From the NCBI GenBank assembly GCA_010909165.1, contig MU008217.1, positions 62,001 through 126,000 of the forward strand: a stretch of 64,000 nucleotides of DNA, given 5' to 3'. Shown here piece by piece: positions 42,363 through 53,763 of this stretch. Below the pieces are notes generated by a model. That model searched no databases. It saw only the letters and a list, made by a program, of their open reading frames with translations, and had not been told where the DNA came from. Origin of the DNA: Anthoceros angustus (lineage: Eukaryota > Streptophyta > Anthocerotopsida > Anthocerotales > Anthocerotaceae). The first letter of the stretch is position 1, and the number at the start of each line of letters is the position of its first letter. A program made the translations under genes and the position numbers.

Positions 42363-43329
42363 GAATAATGAAGTGTAGCCAGTGCTCACTGGTGTGAAAG
42401 TGCTTGCTGAGTGAGACATGGACATGTCCGTTCCTGTCCCAACTGAGACATGGACATGGATGGCTAACATTGACCCTGGACCTCTCGCCATCACAGAAAG
42501 AAACAGATTCGAGCGGGGCGGGGGGGACTTCAGGCGCTGCATCTGCCTCGTGTGGACTCGCTTTGGATCTGGGTGGGTCTTGGAGATCAGGGGTCAGGGC
42601 CCCAGTGCAGGGCTGGGTGTTGGGCTCAGATCTTGTGGAATCGGGGCTGTGCTTGCCGGATTCAGCTTGTAGCGGTATGAGAGCGGATTTGCAAGTTTTT
42701 TTGGCTTCTGGTTTTGTGGCTGTCGAAGCAAAGCTGCTAACCTGGAAGGCTCCGGGTCCTGAGGATTGATGCCGGTCTTGGCATCTCCAGTTCATTCCGT
42801 TAAGAGGGTGGTTCAAGGGTGGGTGGGGTACACAAGGCCTGAACAGAGGGACATTGTTGTAAGGGATGGATGGGTAGCGTGCGCATTGATTCGCAGATGG
42901 TTGGTTGCGGATATGAAGGTCGACCGTGAGACTGTTTTTTTTTATCGAAAATTGAGGATGTTTATTTATGATAAGTCCTACATACGTAAAAATCCATGAA
43001 GTTGGGCCGAACAGAGGTCTTCAGAAAGGTGTCCAGACGAAGGAGAACGTGACAGGTCAATCAGGGATGCCATATCAAGAGCTGCTCAGTCAGTGTCACC
43101 AACCATCATGCAAAGACTGAAACACGCACTCACTTCAAGGAAGTGGGGTATATGGAAGACTTCAGAGGAACGTGTTGAGGAGAATGTGACATTGGCAACT
43201 GCAACCGTTCTCCCACGCATGGTCATGCTTGACTTGGGGCTGCTAAGGTCAGCTCATGAAGAAAGAGGTTCTACCAAGTTGGACAACCGTCAATTATTCC
43301 AAGTCCTTCCCTATGTTTGTTGTCTTTAC
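42363..43329. other. 3' flank of PPR gene C with a duplicated DYW tail
   Basis: 42,838-42,925 repeats the last ~85 bp of gene C in degenerate form (GAGGGACATTGTTGTAAGGG to AAGGTCGACCGTGAG). The remainder has no recognisable gene. Confidence 0.6.
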
Positions 43330-43545
43330 AAAGAGTGTGGAGACTTTATAAAGAGAACGAGATGGGAAAATCCCATCTACCCCGAGCGAAAGGGATAATT
43401 CACGACGGGGCACCAGGCTAGGCTAGGCGGCGTGCCCTGCACTAATCTATCTTATAACCCCCAACTAATCTGTCTTATAACCTGCAACCGCCCCCAGATA
43501 GGGAAGGTCTTACTTACCACTGGTGCCGCTGATGCTACATTGTTT
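43330..43545 (-). repeat. Inverted partner of 34,230-34,440
   Basis: The minus strand matches 34,230-34,440 over about 200 bp with indels, including GTAGATGGGATT and ATAAAGTCTCCACA. It adjoins the 3' end of copia 3 coding sequence and may be its LTR or downstream sequence. Confidence 0.6.
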
Positions 43546-45060
43546 CTAGAGTGGAAGAGGCTTAGTAAATATATCGGCAGTATCATCCTGGGTATTTATA
43601 TAAGCAACTATCACCACTCCTCTTGAAGTAATATCATGTATATAATGATGACATAGCTCAATATGCATAATGCGAGCATGATAACCAGGATTAACTACTA
43701 AAGCGATAGCCGATATATTATTACAATTGAGCAAAGTAGGTTGAGACTAGGGATGCTTAGTATCACTCAGAAATGAATGTTCTCATTCTACTTCTTTACC
43801 GACTTCAATAGCTTTATATTCAGCATCCGTTAAACTCAAGGCGAAGCTAGTTTGCTCCTTGCAACGCCAACTTTCAGAAGCCCCGGCTAACATAAACAAT
43901 AAATGGAATACTTTGCCCCGTATCATAGCAAATGCCATTTGTCGAGGTACCACTCAAGTACCTCAGGATCCTCTTCACTGCTACCCATTGTACCATGCTC
44001 GGATTCTGAAGGTATTGAGCAGCAGCGTTAACAGCATACATAATATCCGGCCTAGTCCAGTTAGCCAAATAAAGAAGACAACCCACACACGTAGCATAAG
44101 GGATAGCAAGCATATCCTCACACTCAACATCAGATTGTGGGCAGTTCGCTAAAGATAACCAAAACCAACCGTGCACAGAGTCGAAACAAGCTGAGCTAAT
44201 TGCATATTAAATTAGGTTAAATTTTTCCAAACACATTTTTGTCGATGCATAAAAATCCGACCATTAGGGCGATCACGGAGAATTTGAATTCCAAGACACC
44301 ATCGAAGAACGCCAATATCCTTCATATCAAATTCGGCCCTTAACATATCCTTGACACTGTTAATAAGGGTCATACTAGTGTCAAACATGCACACGTCATC
44401 AACATATAAGGCTAAAATTATAAGGTTAGAATGTTGTCAGCAAGATAATAAACACTACTATCAACACGACTAAAGCCGATAAATTTAAGACAACCATCAC
44501 ACTTATAATACCATATATGAGCACTTTGTGTTCAGCCATAGAGGCACTTCAGTAGCTTCCAAAATGTAAGCTCCACGTTAGCATCTTCACAGCCCTGGGG
44601 CTACTGCTTATAAATTTCCTTCTTAAGTTCTCCATTCAAGAATGCGGTGCAACCATCCATTTGATGGATATCTAAATACACCTCTGCGGCTAAGGCTAAA
44701 AGGACCCTCAAGGGGGTTTTAACGACTAGTGAAAAAGTCTCTTGATAATCTAGACCAGCTACCTGGTTATAGCCCTTCACAACAAAGCTAGCTTTATAGC
44801 GTTCAATAGTACCATCAGCATTTAATTTGGTCCTAAAGACCCACTTACAAAGGATGGGTTTATGACCAGGAGAAAGTTTGATTATATCTCATGTATGATT
44901 TTTAAGTAGAGAATTAAACTCACTCTCTATTGCGGCTTTTCACGCTGCACCATTGGGCCCATCCAATGCTTCGCGATAAGTAGCCGGTTCACCATCAATC
45001 GCCTAAAGAGCATGTGCATGAAGAGCCCTAGTCATGTTTGGTGTGGAATCAGCAAAATAA
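43540..45060 (-). mobile_element. Ty1/copia fragment 3: degenerate RT and RNase H
   Basis: On the minus strand: a connection segment (ALHAHAL, then a GEPATY-like block) near 45,000; RT N-part at 44,600-44,900 including a KWVFRTKLNADGTIERYKA-like segment and a DIHQMDG-like segment; FDMKDIGVLRWCLGIQIL (44,212-44,394); CLLYLANWTRPDIMYAVNAA and VKRILRYLSGT (43,874-44,176); and the RNase H end HARIMHIELCHHYIHD with ADIFTKPLP (43,546-43,734). Several stops and shifts show it is older than copia 1 and 2. The LRWCLGIQIL and TKPLP patterns differ from those elements, so it is a separate family. Confidence 0.85.
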
Positions 45061-45306
45061 AAAATAGCAACATTAATAGAACCATTTGCTATATTTTCCT
45101 CAGCATAATTTGCATTATCGGGCATATTTCCAGCATTAGTGTGTTCCAAAATATCTGTATTAGCTCGAATACATGTACGGGTTCGGGCGACATTCCCGTT
45201 GAGAGGAATGGCGTGGACGCTCCATTGCCGTCTGCACCCCCGTGTCAACCCGCGCTCTATCATCAAGTAAACGCGCGCCTGCAGGACCATTTGAAGATGC
45301 TTCAGG

Positions 45307-47207
45307 TGCACGCTTCATGTTGGACGCGCGCCTAAAGCATCATTGGAATGCGCTCCTGATCCGGCCGCTCGACCACGTGAATTTGAATGCGCTCTTGATC
45401 CGGCCACTTGACCATCTGCCCCTGCTCGAACATCTGCCCGCGCTCCGTTATGAGCAGCAGTGCTCCCAGATCCAAGGCCAACAGATGGCGATCCCCGCTC
45501 ATCTAATAGCGGATTCTGCCGGGGAGGGGATCGACAGCGCGCTCTGGCCTTGGCTGTCGGCTAGGTGTGGGAGGCCTTGTGCAGCGATGCGACGCAGACC
45601 CTGTCCGTCAGGCTCAGTGCATTGGGTGGATGTGGCCGAGCCGCATCGTCCTGCTGCTCCTCCTCAGCATCTACTGGCGCATTCGCAAGGGGATGCAGGC
45701 CAAAATTGTGGTGCGCCAGATCACGGCCACTATCAGAATAGAGGTGTTTTTAGAAAGGGTTTTATAATGCCCTTTACAATGGAATTTAGGAACGTGTAGT
45801 AAACCAAATCGTTGTAGTGGATGAGACTCTAAAAGCATTGTAAAGAAGGAAATACTTGTGCCACTTTGGTTGTAAAGGGAAACCTCCATTGTAACTTAGG
45901 ATTGATGTTAGGTTTGGGTACATGCCAAGATGCCATGTAACTAAGAAGCCTTGTCAGCATGTCACGTTTGTGGATGCACGCTTCATGTTGGACGCGCCTA
46001 AAGCATCATTGAATGCGCTCGATCCGGCCGCTCGACCACGTGAATTTGAATGCGCTCTTGATCCGGCCACTTGACCATCTCGCTCGAACATCCGCCGCTG
46101 GCAGCGGTGCTCCCGAATCCAAGGCCAGCAGATGGCGATCCTCATCTAATAGCGGATTCGCCGGAGGGATCGGCAGGCGCTCGCCGGCGCCTAGGTGTGG
46201 GAGGCCTTGTGCGGCGATGCGGTGGACATCCGTCGCTCAGTGCATTAGGTGGATGTGGCCGAGCCGCATCGTCTGCTGCTCCTCCTCGGCATCTTGGGCG
46301 CGTCGCAGGGATGCAGAAAAATTAGTCGCGGATCACGGCCACTGCTCGAGAATAGAGGTGTTTTTAGAAAGGGTTTTATAATGCCCTTTACAATGGAATT
46401 TAGGGCGATGTAGTAAACCAAATCGTTGTAGTGGATGAGACTCTAAAGCATTGTAAAGAAGGAAATACTTGTGCCACTTTGGTTGTAAAGGGAAACCTCC
46501 ATTGTAACTTAGGATTGATGTTAGGTTTGGGTACATGCCAAGATGCCATGTAACTAGAAGCCTTGTCGGCATGTCACGTTTGTGGATGCACGCTTCATGT
46601 TGGACGCGCCTAAAGCATCATTGGAATGCGCTCCTGATCCGGCCGCTCGACCACGTGAATTTGAATGCGCTCTTGATCCGGCCACTTGACCATCTCGCTC
46701 GAACATCCGCCGCTGGCAGCGGTGCTCCCGAATCCAAGGCCAGCAGATGGCGATCCTCATCTAATAGCGGATTCGCCGGAGGGATCGGCAGGCGCTCGCC
46801 GGCGCCTAGGTGTGGGAGGCCTTGTGCGGCGATGCGGTGGACATCCGTCGGGGCTCAGTGCATTGGGTGGATGTGGCCGAGCCGCATCGTCCTGCTGCTC
46901 CTCCTCGGCATCTTGGGCGCGTCGCAGGGATGCAGAAAAATTAGTCGCGGATCACGGCCACTGCTCGAGAATAGAGGTGTTTTTAGAAAGGGTTTTATAA
47001 TGCCCTTTACAATGGAATTTAGGGCGATGTAGTAAACCAAATCGTTGTAGTGGATGAGACTCTAAAAGCATTGTAAAGAAGGAAATACTTGTGCCACTTT
47101 GGTTGTAAAGGGAAACCTCCATTGTAACTTAGGATTGATGTTAGGTTTGGGTACATGCCAAGATGCCATGTAACTAAGAAGCCTTGTCAGCATGTCACGT
47201 TTGTGGA
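45307..47207. repeat. Three tandem copies, 668/612/621 bp
   Basis: Copies begin at TGCACGCTTCATGTTGGACG at 45,307, 45,975 and 46,587, and end at the matching word at 47,208. Each contains a GC-rich half (GATCCGGCCGCTCGACCACG) and an AT-rich half (GGGTTTTATAATGCCC). Copies 2 and 3 are nearly identical; copy 1 is longer by many short insertions. Frames such as 46,535-47,032 derive from the GC-rich half and are not recognised. Confidence 0.9.
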
Positions 47208-48060
47208 TGCACGCCACGTCAGCATGTAAGTACAAAGATTTCGGGTTACAACGGCATTTACAACAACCCATTTAAAACGGTATTTACATAACATTCAGCA
47301 ATGCGATTTGCGACGTTTATAAACACGGGTAGTACAAGGGTCATAACAGCGGGTTTTAATATAGGGGTAGCCTTGGTTATATAAACCATAGTTAGTATAA
47401 CCCCAAAGCAATTAACCAGGTTAATGTACCATAGTTAATTAATCATAACTACTATAATCAGAGTAGATAAATCAAGGTAGCCTAACTAGAGTTACTTAAC
47501 CAAGTCTCGTAGTTCATCACGTTGTAACTCGTTGCTACTATCGGCGTTGTAAATGAAGCTAGAATTACTATTTTATAAAATAAATTCAATTGATATTCAT
47601 TCAAAATAAATATAAAATATTATATATTTGTGGTAATACCACAAATATAATTAATGGTGTTTCTGGGCAGGCACTGTGCCATGAATATCAAATTCAAAGC
47701 TAACAGCAAGGAGCATCTGTAGTTTTTGGCTGCGTCCACTCTTGTTGAAGCATTCCAAGCGAAGCGGCCCTCCACACCCCAGACTCTAAACATCGGATGA
47801 TAGCGGCTCCGCAAGATTGTGCAATGCTACACAATCTATGCGGAGGATGCCCGCACATACGAAGTATTCTGCACAAAATAGCATCATCAGTGGTGGGCAG
47901 TCAAAGATAAGAAAAAAAAGATGAAAATAGAATCTGCACATACCGTCCAAACTCCCATCTGCACAAACTCTGAACGTCACGGACCAAATTTACTGTACAA
48001 ACCCTGATCGTTAGGAAAGCACAAAAGGAGACAACGAGAAACAAAGAGGATGTTGATTAG
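47208..48060. other. AT-rich region; no gene seen
   Basis: Contains repeated ATAGTTA/ATAACTA words (47,380-47,480) and an ATATTATATATTTGTGG stretch near 47,617. No convincing frame. Confidence 0.5.
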
Positions 48061-48198
48061 ACAGGAATGAGGCAGCTCATCATTCTTGGGCAGAATGTGC
48101 ACATGTTCGGCTTTTGCTCCACCACTGGTGCCTGTATCACACAAAGCATTATTAGTGCAATTCAAGGGATTTTCAAAACCAAGAACATGGTTGAGGGT

Positions 48199-48600
48199 TT
48201 AGGGCATGCTCACCAACTCCACTACCATTATCCAGGTCAAGGTTTCCACATCTACTGCAAACACAGGTGGTTCCCTTGCCAATTCCACATATGTAAAGCA
48301 ACGTGTCAGCATATGGTTGACAAGGAACCCATCATCTACCACTTGCTTCTGGAGGATGGCGTCCATAACCTTCATGTCGGCAATATCCCCTGCAAGACCA
48401 GATCTCATGTACTCTCTCCACAAAACCGAGGCCTTCATCAACTTACCAGACTTGTCTTGCTGAGAACCCTCCTCGAGCACTTGGATTTTCTTACCTTTCC
48501 AGTAATCATCAAGCTTCATGTGCCACCCTCCTTTGCCAATTTGTGGGTTCCCGGTTGAACCTATCATGAAATCTCCTCCTGAAGGCCACAAGTCCCCCAT
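48199..48600 (-). CDS. Hypothetical protein, possible exon
   Basis: A 133-codon frame of normal amino-acid composition, with KLDDYWKGKKIQVLEEG, LMKASVLWREYMRSGLAGDI and TRCFTYVELAREPP. I recognise no family. It lies on the same strand and downstream of the spliced fragment at 48,866-49,338 and could belong to the same gene, but the joining intron is unclear. Confidence 0.35.
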   Translation of the reverse strand: MGDLWPSGGDFMIGSTGNPQIGKGGWHMKLDDYWKGKKIQVLEEGSQQDKSGKLMKASVLWREYMRSGLAGDIADMKVMDAILQKQVVDDGFLVNHMLTRCFTYVELAREPPVFAVDVETLTWIMVVELVSMP

Positions 48601-48865
48601 TTGCCAGATGGGAGTGTGGCTTGGGCAATAGAGCTAACTTTCTCTCCTTGGTAATCCTCATCCGCGGCTTTGTGGGACCTCGCCGGACACCTTGCGCCGC
48701 TCAGCCTCAAGCATTAAATCCTAGTACTTGGAATCCATAGATAGTCTTATTGACATATTAACTAGATTTCTTGGAGGCCAGAAACTCCCGAGCACTTCTA
48801 GCACTATTGTACTTCCATTGACGGGCAATCCTGCAAAAAAGTTGGTTAATAATTCTGGCATTGTG

Positions 48866-49338
48866 TCATGGACCACCTATTTCCTCCCTCACGGTTGCCT
48901 GTACTAGCATTTTTGTTGACTCGGGCTCCAACCAGAAATTGCCAATAAGAGGGTTCATAAACTTGCACATCACCCGGTGAAACCTCCTCTTCGGCCTCCT
49001 GGGCGAGGTTGACCCTGGTACTACCCATCCTGCATCAAAACAACACACTCGGTCAACACAAGGGCCATCATAAAGTGCACACAACGTTAACAAGGGTACA
49101 ACTATCAGAACTTACCAGTTAACTCATCAATATCGCTCAACAGGACCTCATAAAAAGAAAAAACATCAGCCTTGCTTCTCCGTTGATGCCTTGCAGCCGT
49201 AACCCCACCATCCACATTCCTGCCCCCCGGCCTTGAAATCAATACTTCCGTCCTCACGCATGGGTTCACAACCCTCTTCATGTACTTCGTCCTAGAGAGG
49301 GCAAGTTGGAGAGGCCGGATCTGGACAACCCGTTCCAT
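48866..49338 (-). CDS. Two-exon gene fragment of unknown family
   Basis: Exon 1 runs from ATG 49,338 (MERVVQIRPLQLALSRTKYM) to 49,116, ending DIDELT plus one base, followed by a consensus donor GTAAGT. Exon 2 begins at 49,029 after TTTTGATGCAG and, joined in phase 1, continues openly (WVVPGSTSPRRPKRRFHRVM, NPLIGNFWLEPESTKMLVQA) to 48,866 or a donor just before it. The 86-bp intron with matching phase is good evidence for a real spliced gene. A third candidate exon (IARQWKYNSARSAREFLASK) lies near 48,830-48,770 after TTTTTTGCAG, but its phase does not join cleanly. No family recognised; it may be host or transposon-derived. Confidence 0.45.
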
Positions 49339-50878
49339 GCTGCACCATTAAATAGGGTGCCTTGTAGTCCGTCTTCGGCCAAGCCCTGCCTCGGGGTATA
49401 GGAAACTCCTAGCCCTACCTTGACCGTGGTGACTGATGCTGAGTAGCAACACAGCTACGAGTGTTATCCAATGTTCTTATATGCACAAAACAAAGTGGGG
49501 ATACCTAGGTGCAAGGTCTGAAATTTGGGTCATAAATGACGGCAGTCCTTTAAGCTCAGTCTCCAACTTCCTGCGCTCCCCAAGCCTAGCCACAACCACA
49601 GGGGGCAGGCTCTGCCACCATAGGCCCGAACTCCGCCACCACCAAGACAGAGGTAGACGCCGCATCCTGCTTGGAATGGCGTTTTGCCTCCCGCTGCTGT
49701 GCCAGCCACTCGCTTAAAACACTCCGCTTCGTAGGTATAGAGTCGCCAACTACGACTTCCACATGAGCAGCCTCGACGTGTATGGACTCCTCTATTCCTA
49801 GCTTGCCTGCGCCACTTCTGCGTGCAAGCTCCTCAACTCAAGCTGGCCACTGCCACTATTGCTGGTAAATGAGAACTTGTGCCCACTGTGGGGTGAACTG
49901 CCTTCGCCCCGGAAATAAGGGAGGCAGTCACAAGCTTCCTTGTGATTGAGTCAAGTTCAACGCAAAACGCTAGCTATTGTGCAACAACCACTATCTTCTT
50001 TCCACCCTTCGCTTGAGCTGCCCGCTTCTGTTTTGTGGCATTTGAGAGCAAAAGTTGTTGTGGTTAGTAGGTCCTATGGAGACGCCATCATAGTCCACTC
50101 TAGCAGGCTCCGAAACCCAACACAAGCCGCTAATGAGACGGAATGACAGCGTGCCCTAGGCCTACGCATATATCGGCATGAGCAAAAACGAGATGGATGT
50201 AAAGCAACTTATTGTAAGAGCGATGAGCAAACGGTGATTAACAATGCGCCTAAAACCTAGAGAAGTGCTGACAAAATGGCCACCTCTTTAGGCATGCCGG
50301 AGGTGACACAAGTGCGGCCAAGTGTTAAGCAAAGCCTGTATAATGGAGTAAACGTGAGTAGATGCGCTAAGAGTCTAGACTAACAGCAACTGCCATACAA
50401 TGAAACCAAGCAGGTAGAGTCAACATGAGCAGAAATAGGGAGCATGCACAAGCCCTTCGGCCCCTAGATTCCTTTGCTTGGGCCCCGCAATTTCTCGTGC
50501 CTAAGGATCCAACATTCTGCATGCCCAACTCTCCCCCCCGCTTGATTGCAACTAGATTTCTTCGCGCTCAAAACATGCCCACTATTTGTCTCACCATTAT
50601 AACCATAGGAACAACATTATCAATAACTAAATCCGGCCCTATATACAAAAAACGGTGGAATCACAACCCCATGGTCCAATGAAATGGACACTACCCCTGG
50701 ACCAGCACCCTAAACCCTGTTGTCCAAGGAAGGGTTCAAAAACCAAGGAAATTTAGGCTACACATACTCTACTTTGTGTCTGATGCATCAGTCTCAACTT
50801 CTGGTGAGGGGGGGATTTCAGCGCATCAGGGTTGGGCGCCCGAATCTGCAAGGTTTCTTGTTGTCCGTCTGGTTCCAA
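49339..50878. other. Region without a recognisable gene
   Basis: Mixed composition, with short frames only. Not obviously repeated elsewhere in the window. Confidence 0.5.
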
Positions 50879-51002
50879 ACCCGAGACTTGGACAGTTTGA
50901 TCCGCTCCAGTCCCCTCCCTTTGTGTGTTGTGCCGCTTCACTATAGGGACCATCCTCTTTCAAGCCCCTAGGCCTCCTTTGGCAGCATATTCAGCATGAA
51001 TC

Positions 51003-51539
51003 ATGCACACTTATGTTTCTCTTAGTTTGGGGTCGGTGGTTAAAAGCTTGGACAAAAGTCACGAAGTGTACACCACTGTTGCATGTGTGCATGTTTGGAA
51101 CCCTAAACCCACGCCAGTGCCATTCTTGCGTGCTTCGCACCAGCCGGGTCCCCGCGTGCTTCGCGCCATCCGGATCCCTCCCAAAAGGACACGGCGCGGA
51201 GTGCGGTGGAGGTCTGCTTCCATCAATGATGTACCATCAGACACGGGATCCGGCATCAATCTCATCACAGAGAACACCGCTAGGAAATAGGGTTTCATGA
51301 ACTTTGAACCTTCGACCAAGGTCCTCATAATGGTGGACAAGTCGCATCGGGACCCGGTGGGAGATCTCACCGGAGTCCTTGACCATAGCGGAGCTTCCTA
51401 CATCTTGGACTTTGTAGTCATCAAATGTGGGCCGTTGGGGTATGGGCTGTGCAGGAAGACCCTAGCTCAATCTAAACCAAACTCCAATTCGCCCAGGAAG
51501 AGATCCATTTTTAAATGGTTGATTGGGACCCGAAAATAA
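51003..51539 (+). pseudogene. Gypsy 2 retropepsin, copy 1
   Basis: The aspartic protease active-site motif DTGSGINLITENTA is followed, after a stop and shift, by FMNFEPSTKVLIMVD, LDFVVIKCGPLGYG. The Leu-rich second signature (LLGRPW-like) is damaged here. It is the counterpart of 55,865-56,185. Confidence 0.8.
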
Positions 51540-51923
51540 GGGAAGGCGGTAGCACTCATACAATGCATTTGAGTGAGTGTTTCGAGTCGGTCGGTGAGGG
51601 GCAGAAGGCAAGCAAAGGCGAGAGCCTGGCGATTAGACCTCGGAGTTGAAGGAAAATTAGGAGGACAAGAGCCGGGGTAAGGAAATTGAAGGAGTTACCC
51701 ACTTCACCTCGGACGAGCTTTTTAGGAATGGGGATGCGGGAAGATGATCCGCGAATGGAGGATGAAGGCTTTGGTCAGCTCGGCAACACGGGAGTGGGAG
51801 GATCAACCCGAGACTTGGGCTTGATCCGCTCGGTCCCTCCCTTTGTGTGTGTGCCGCTTCACTATAGGGACCATCCTCTTTCAAGCCCCTAGGCCTCCTT
51901 TGGCAGCATATTCAGCATGAATC

Positions 51924-52480
51924 ATGCACACTTATGTTTCTCTTAGTTTGGGGTCGGTGGTTAAAAGCTTGGACAAAAGTCACGAAGTGTACACCACTGT
52001 TGCATGTGTGCATGTTTGGAACCCTAAACCCACGCCAGTGCCATTCTTGCGTGCTTCGCACCATCCGGGTCCCCGCGTGCTTCGCGCCATCCGGATCCCT
52101 CCCAAAAGGACCCTGGAGCGCCGGAGGTGCAGGTGGAGATTGCTGGCTGCTTCATCAATGATGTACCATCAGACACGGGATCCGGCATCAATCTCATCAC
52201 AGAGAACACCGCTAGGAAATAGGGTTTCATGAACTTTGAACCTTCGACCAAGGTCCTCATAATGGTGGACAAGTCGCATCGGGACCCGGTGGGAGATCTC
52301 ACCGGAGTCCTTACGACCATAGCGGGAGCTTCCTACATCTTGGACTTTGTAGTCATCAAACCCGCGGGGCCGTTGGGGTATGAACTGTTGCTGGGAAGAC
52401 CCTAGCTCAAGCTGGCCCGAACCAAACTCCAATTCGCCCAGGAAGAGATCCATTTTTAAATGGTTGATTGGGACCCGAAA
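51924..52480 (+). pseudogene. Gypsy 2 retropepsin, copy 2
   Basis: Same protease with the DTGSG motif (frame shifted by a 1-bp difference near 52,120) and a better-preserved tail corresponding to GPLGYELLLGRPW. A stop follows at the K/L codon after the ENTAR segment, as in copy 1 (GGAAATAGGG). Confidence 0.8.
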
Positions 52481-52599
52481 ATAAGGGAAGGCAGAGTAGC
52501 ACTACTGCCACAATGCATTTGGAGCTGAAGTGACTGTTTTCGAGTCGAGTCGCAGACTGAGGGGCCAGAAGGCAAGCAAAGGGCAGGAGCCACAACTGA

Positions 52600-53763
52600 T
52601 TAGACCTCGGAGTTGAAGGAAAATTAGGAGGACAAGAGCCGGGGTAAGGAAATTGAAGGAGTTACCCACTTCACCTCGGACGAGCTTTTTAGGGAATGGG
52701 GGATGCGGGAAGATGATCCGCGAATGGAGGATGAAGGCTTTGGTCGCAGCTCGGCAACACGGGAGTGGGAGACGATCAACCCAGATGATGTGGAGGACGT
52801 GGAAGTGAAGCCGGGGAATTTTCTAAAATTCAGGAGAGGGATGCATCTTGCCTCGAAGGATGGACTGAAGCAAATGTTGGGAGAATTCTGCGACGTGTTA
52901 AATTTGCCTTCAAGGTTACGGACATGAAAGGGATTCCAAAGAAGTGGGGAGGGCATAAAATTAATTTGAAGCCTGGAGAGCACCCGTAAGGATCTGACAG
53001 TACTTACAAGTTGAACTCAAAACACTCGCTCAAGGTGAAGGAGGTCCTAGACAAGTATTTGGAGGCAGACGTCATCTTTCCAATTGTGAACAACGAGTGG
53101 GTGGCACCTATTGTGGTGGTTCCAAAGAAACATCCCGGCCAAATTCGTGTTTGCTAGGAATGGAGGAAGCTCAATGCAGCCACATGGAAAGATCACTTTT
53201 CGATGCCCTTCGTTGACGATATACTGAACAAGGTGGCCGGGCGGATGACCTACTCCTTCCTGGATGGCTATTCAGGGTACAACCAGCTGCACTTGCGGGA
53301 GTCGGATTGGGAAAACCATTTTCACCACGAAGTGGGGGACATTTGCGTACAAGAGGAGTGCCTTAAGAATGAGGGGAGCACCTGGGTCCTTCATGCGGAT
53401 GGTGACAAATGTCTTTCGGGACTTTCTAAGGGACTTCATAGAGGTGTTCTTGATTGATTTTTGCGTTCACGACGATGAGGACAAACATGTCGGACATTGA
53501 AGGAAGTGCCTAGAACGCTGCCGGGAAATCCAACTATGCTTACACCTGGAGAAGTGCTATTTCAAAATGACAGAAGGGATACTGCTGGGCCATCGTGTGT
53601 CCAATATGGGCATCGGGTGGACCAAGATACGATCAAGATCATCCAGTCTCTCCTGCCACCAACGAACCTAAAGGAGCTAAGGGGGTTCCTAGGAATGGTA
53701 GGTTATTACCAAAGGTTCATTAACTTATTGAACCTAATGAACTTAAAGGAATTCGCTAAATGA
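52600..53763 (+). mobile_element. Ty3/gypsy fragment 2: reverse transcriptase
   Basis: Pieces in order: DVEVKPGNFLKFRRGMHLAS, YKLNSKHSLKVKEVLDKYLE, WVAPIVVVPKKHPGQIRVC, MPFVDDILNKVAGRMTYSFL then DGYSGYNQL (RT palm), a damaged YxDD region near 53,450 (reads FLIDFCVHDDED), and LPPTNLKELRGFLGMVGYYQ then RFI (RT/RNase H connection). Stops and shifts are frequent. Protease precedes RT as expected for gypsy, so 50.9-53.8 kb is one decayed element with a duplicated protease. Confidence 0.88.

Larger units (their letters stand above)
50879..52772 (+). repeat. Tandem duplication (~930/965 bp) of a gypsy protease region
   Basis: Copy 1 is 50,879-51,800 and copy 2 is 51,809-52,772. Both contain TTTGTGTGT, ACTATAGGGACCATCC and the retropepsin coding stretch described separately. 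Copy 1 lacks many short words present in copy 2 (for example CGAGTCGGTCGGTGAGG against CGAGTCGAGTCGCAGACTG). Confidence 0.9.
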
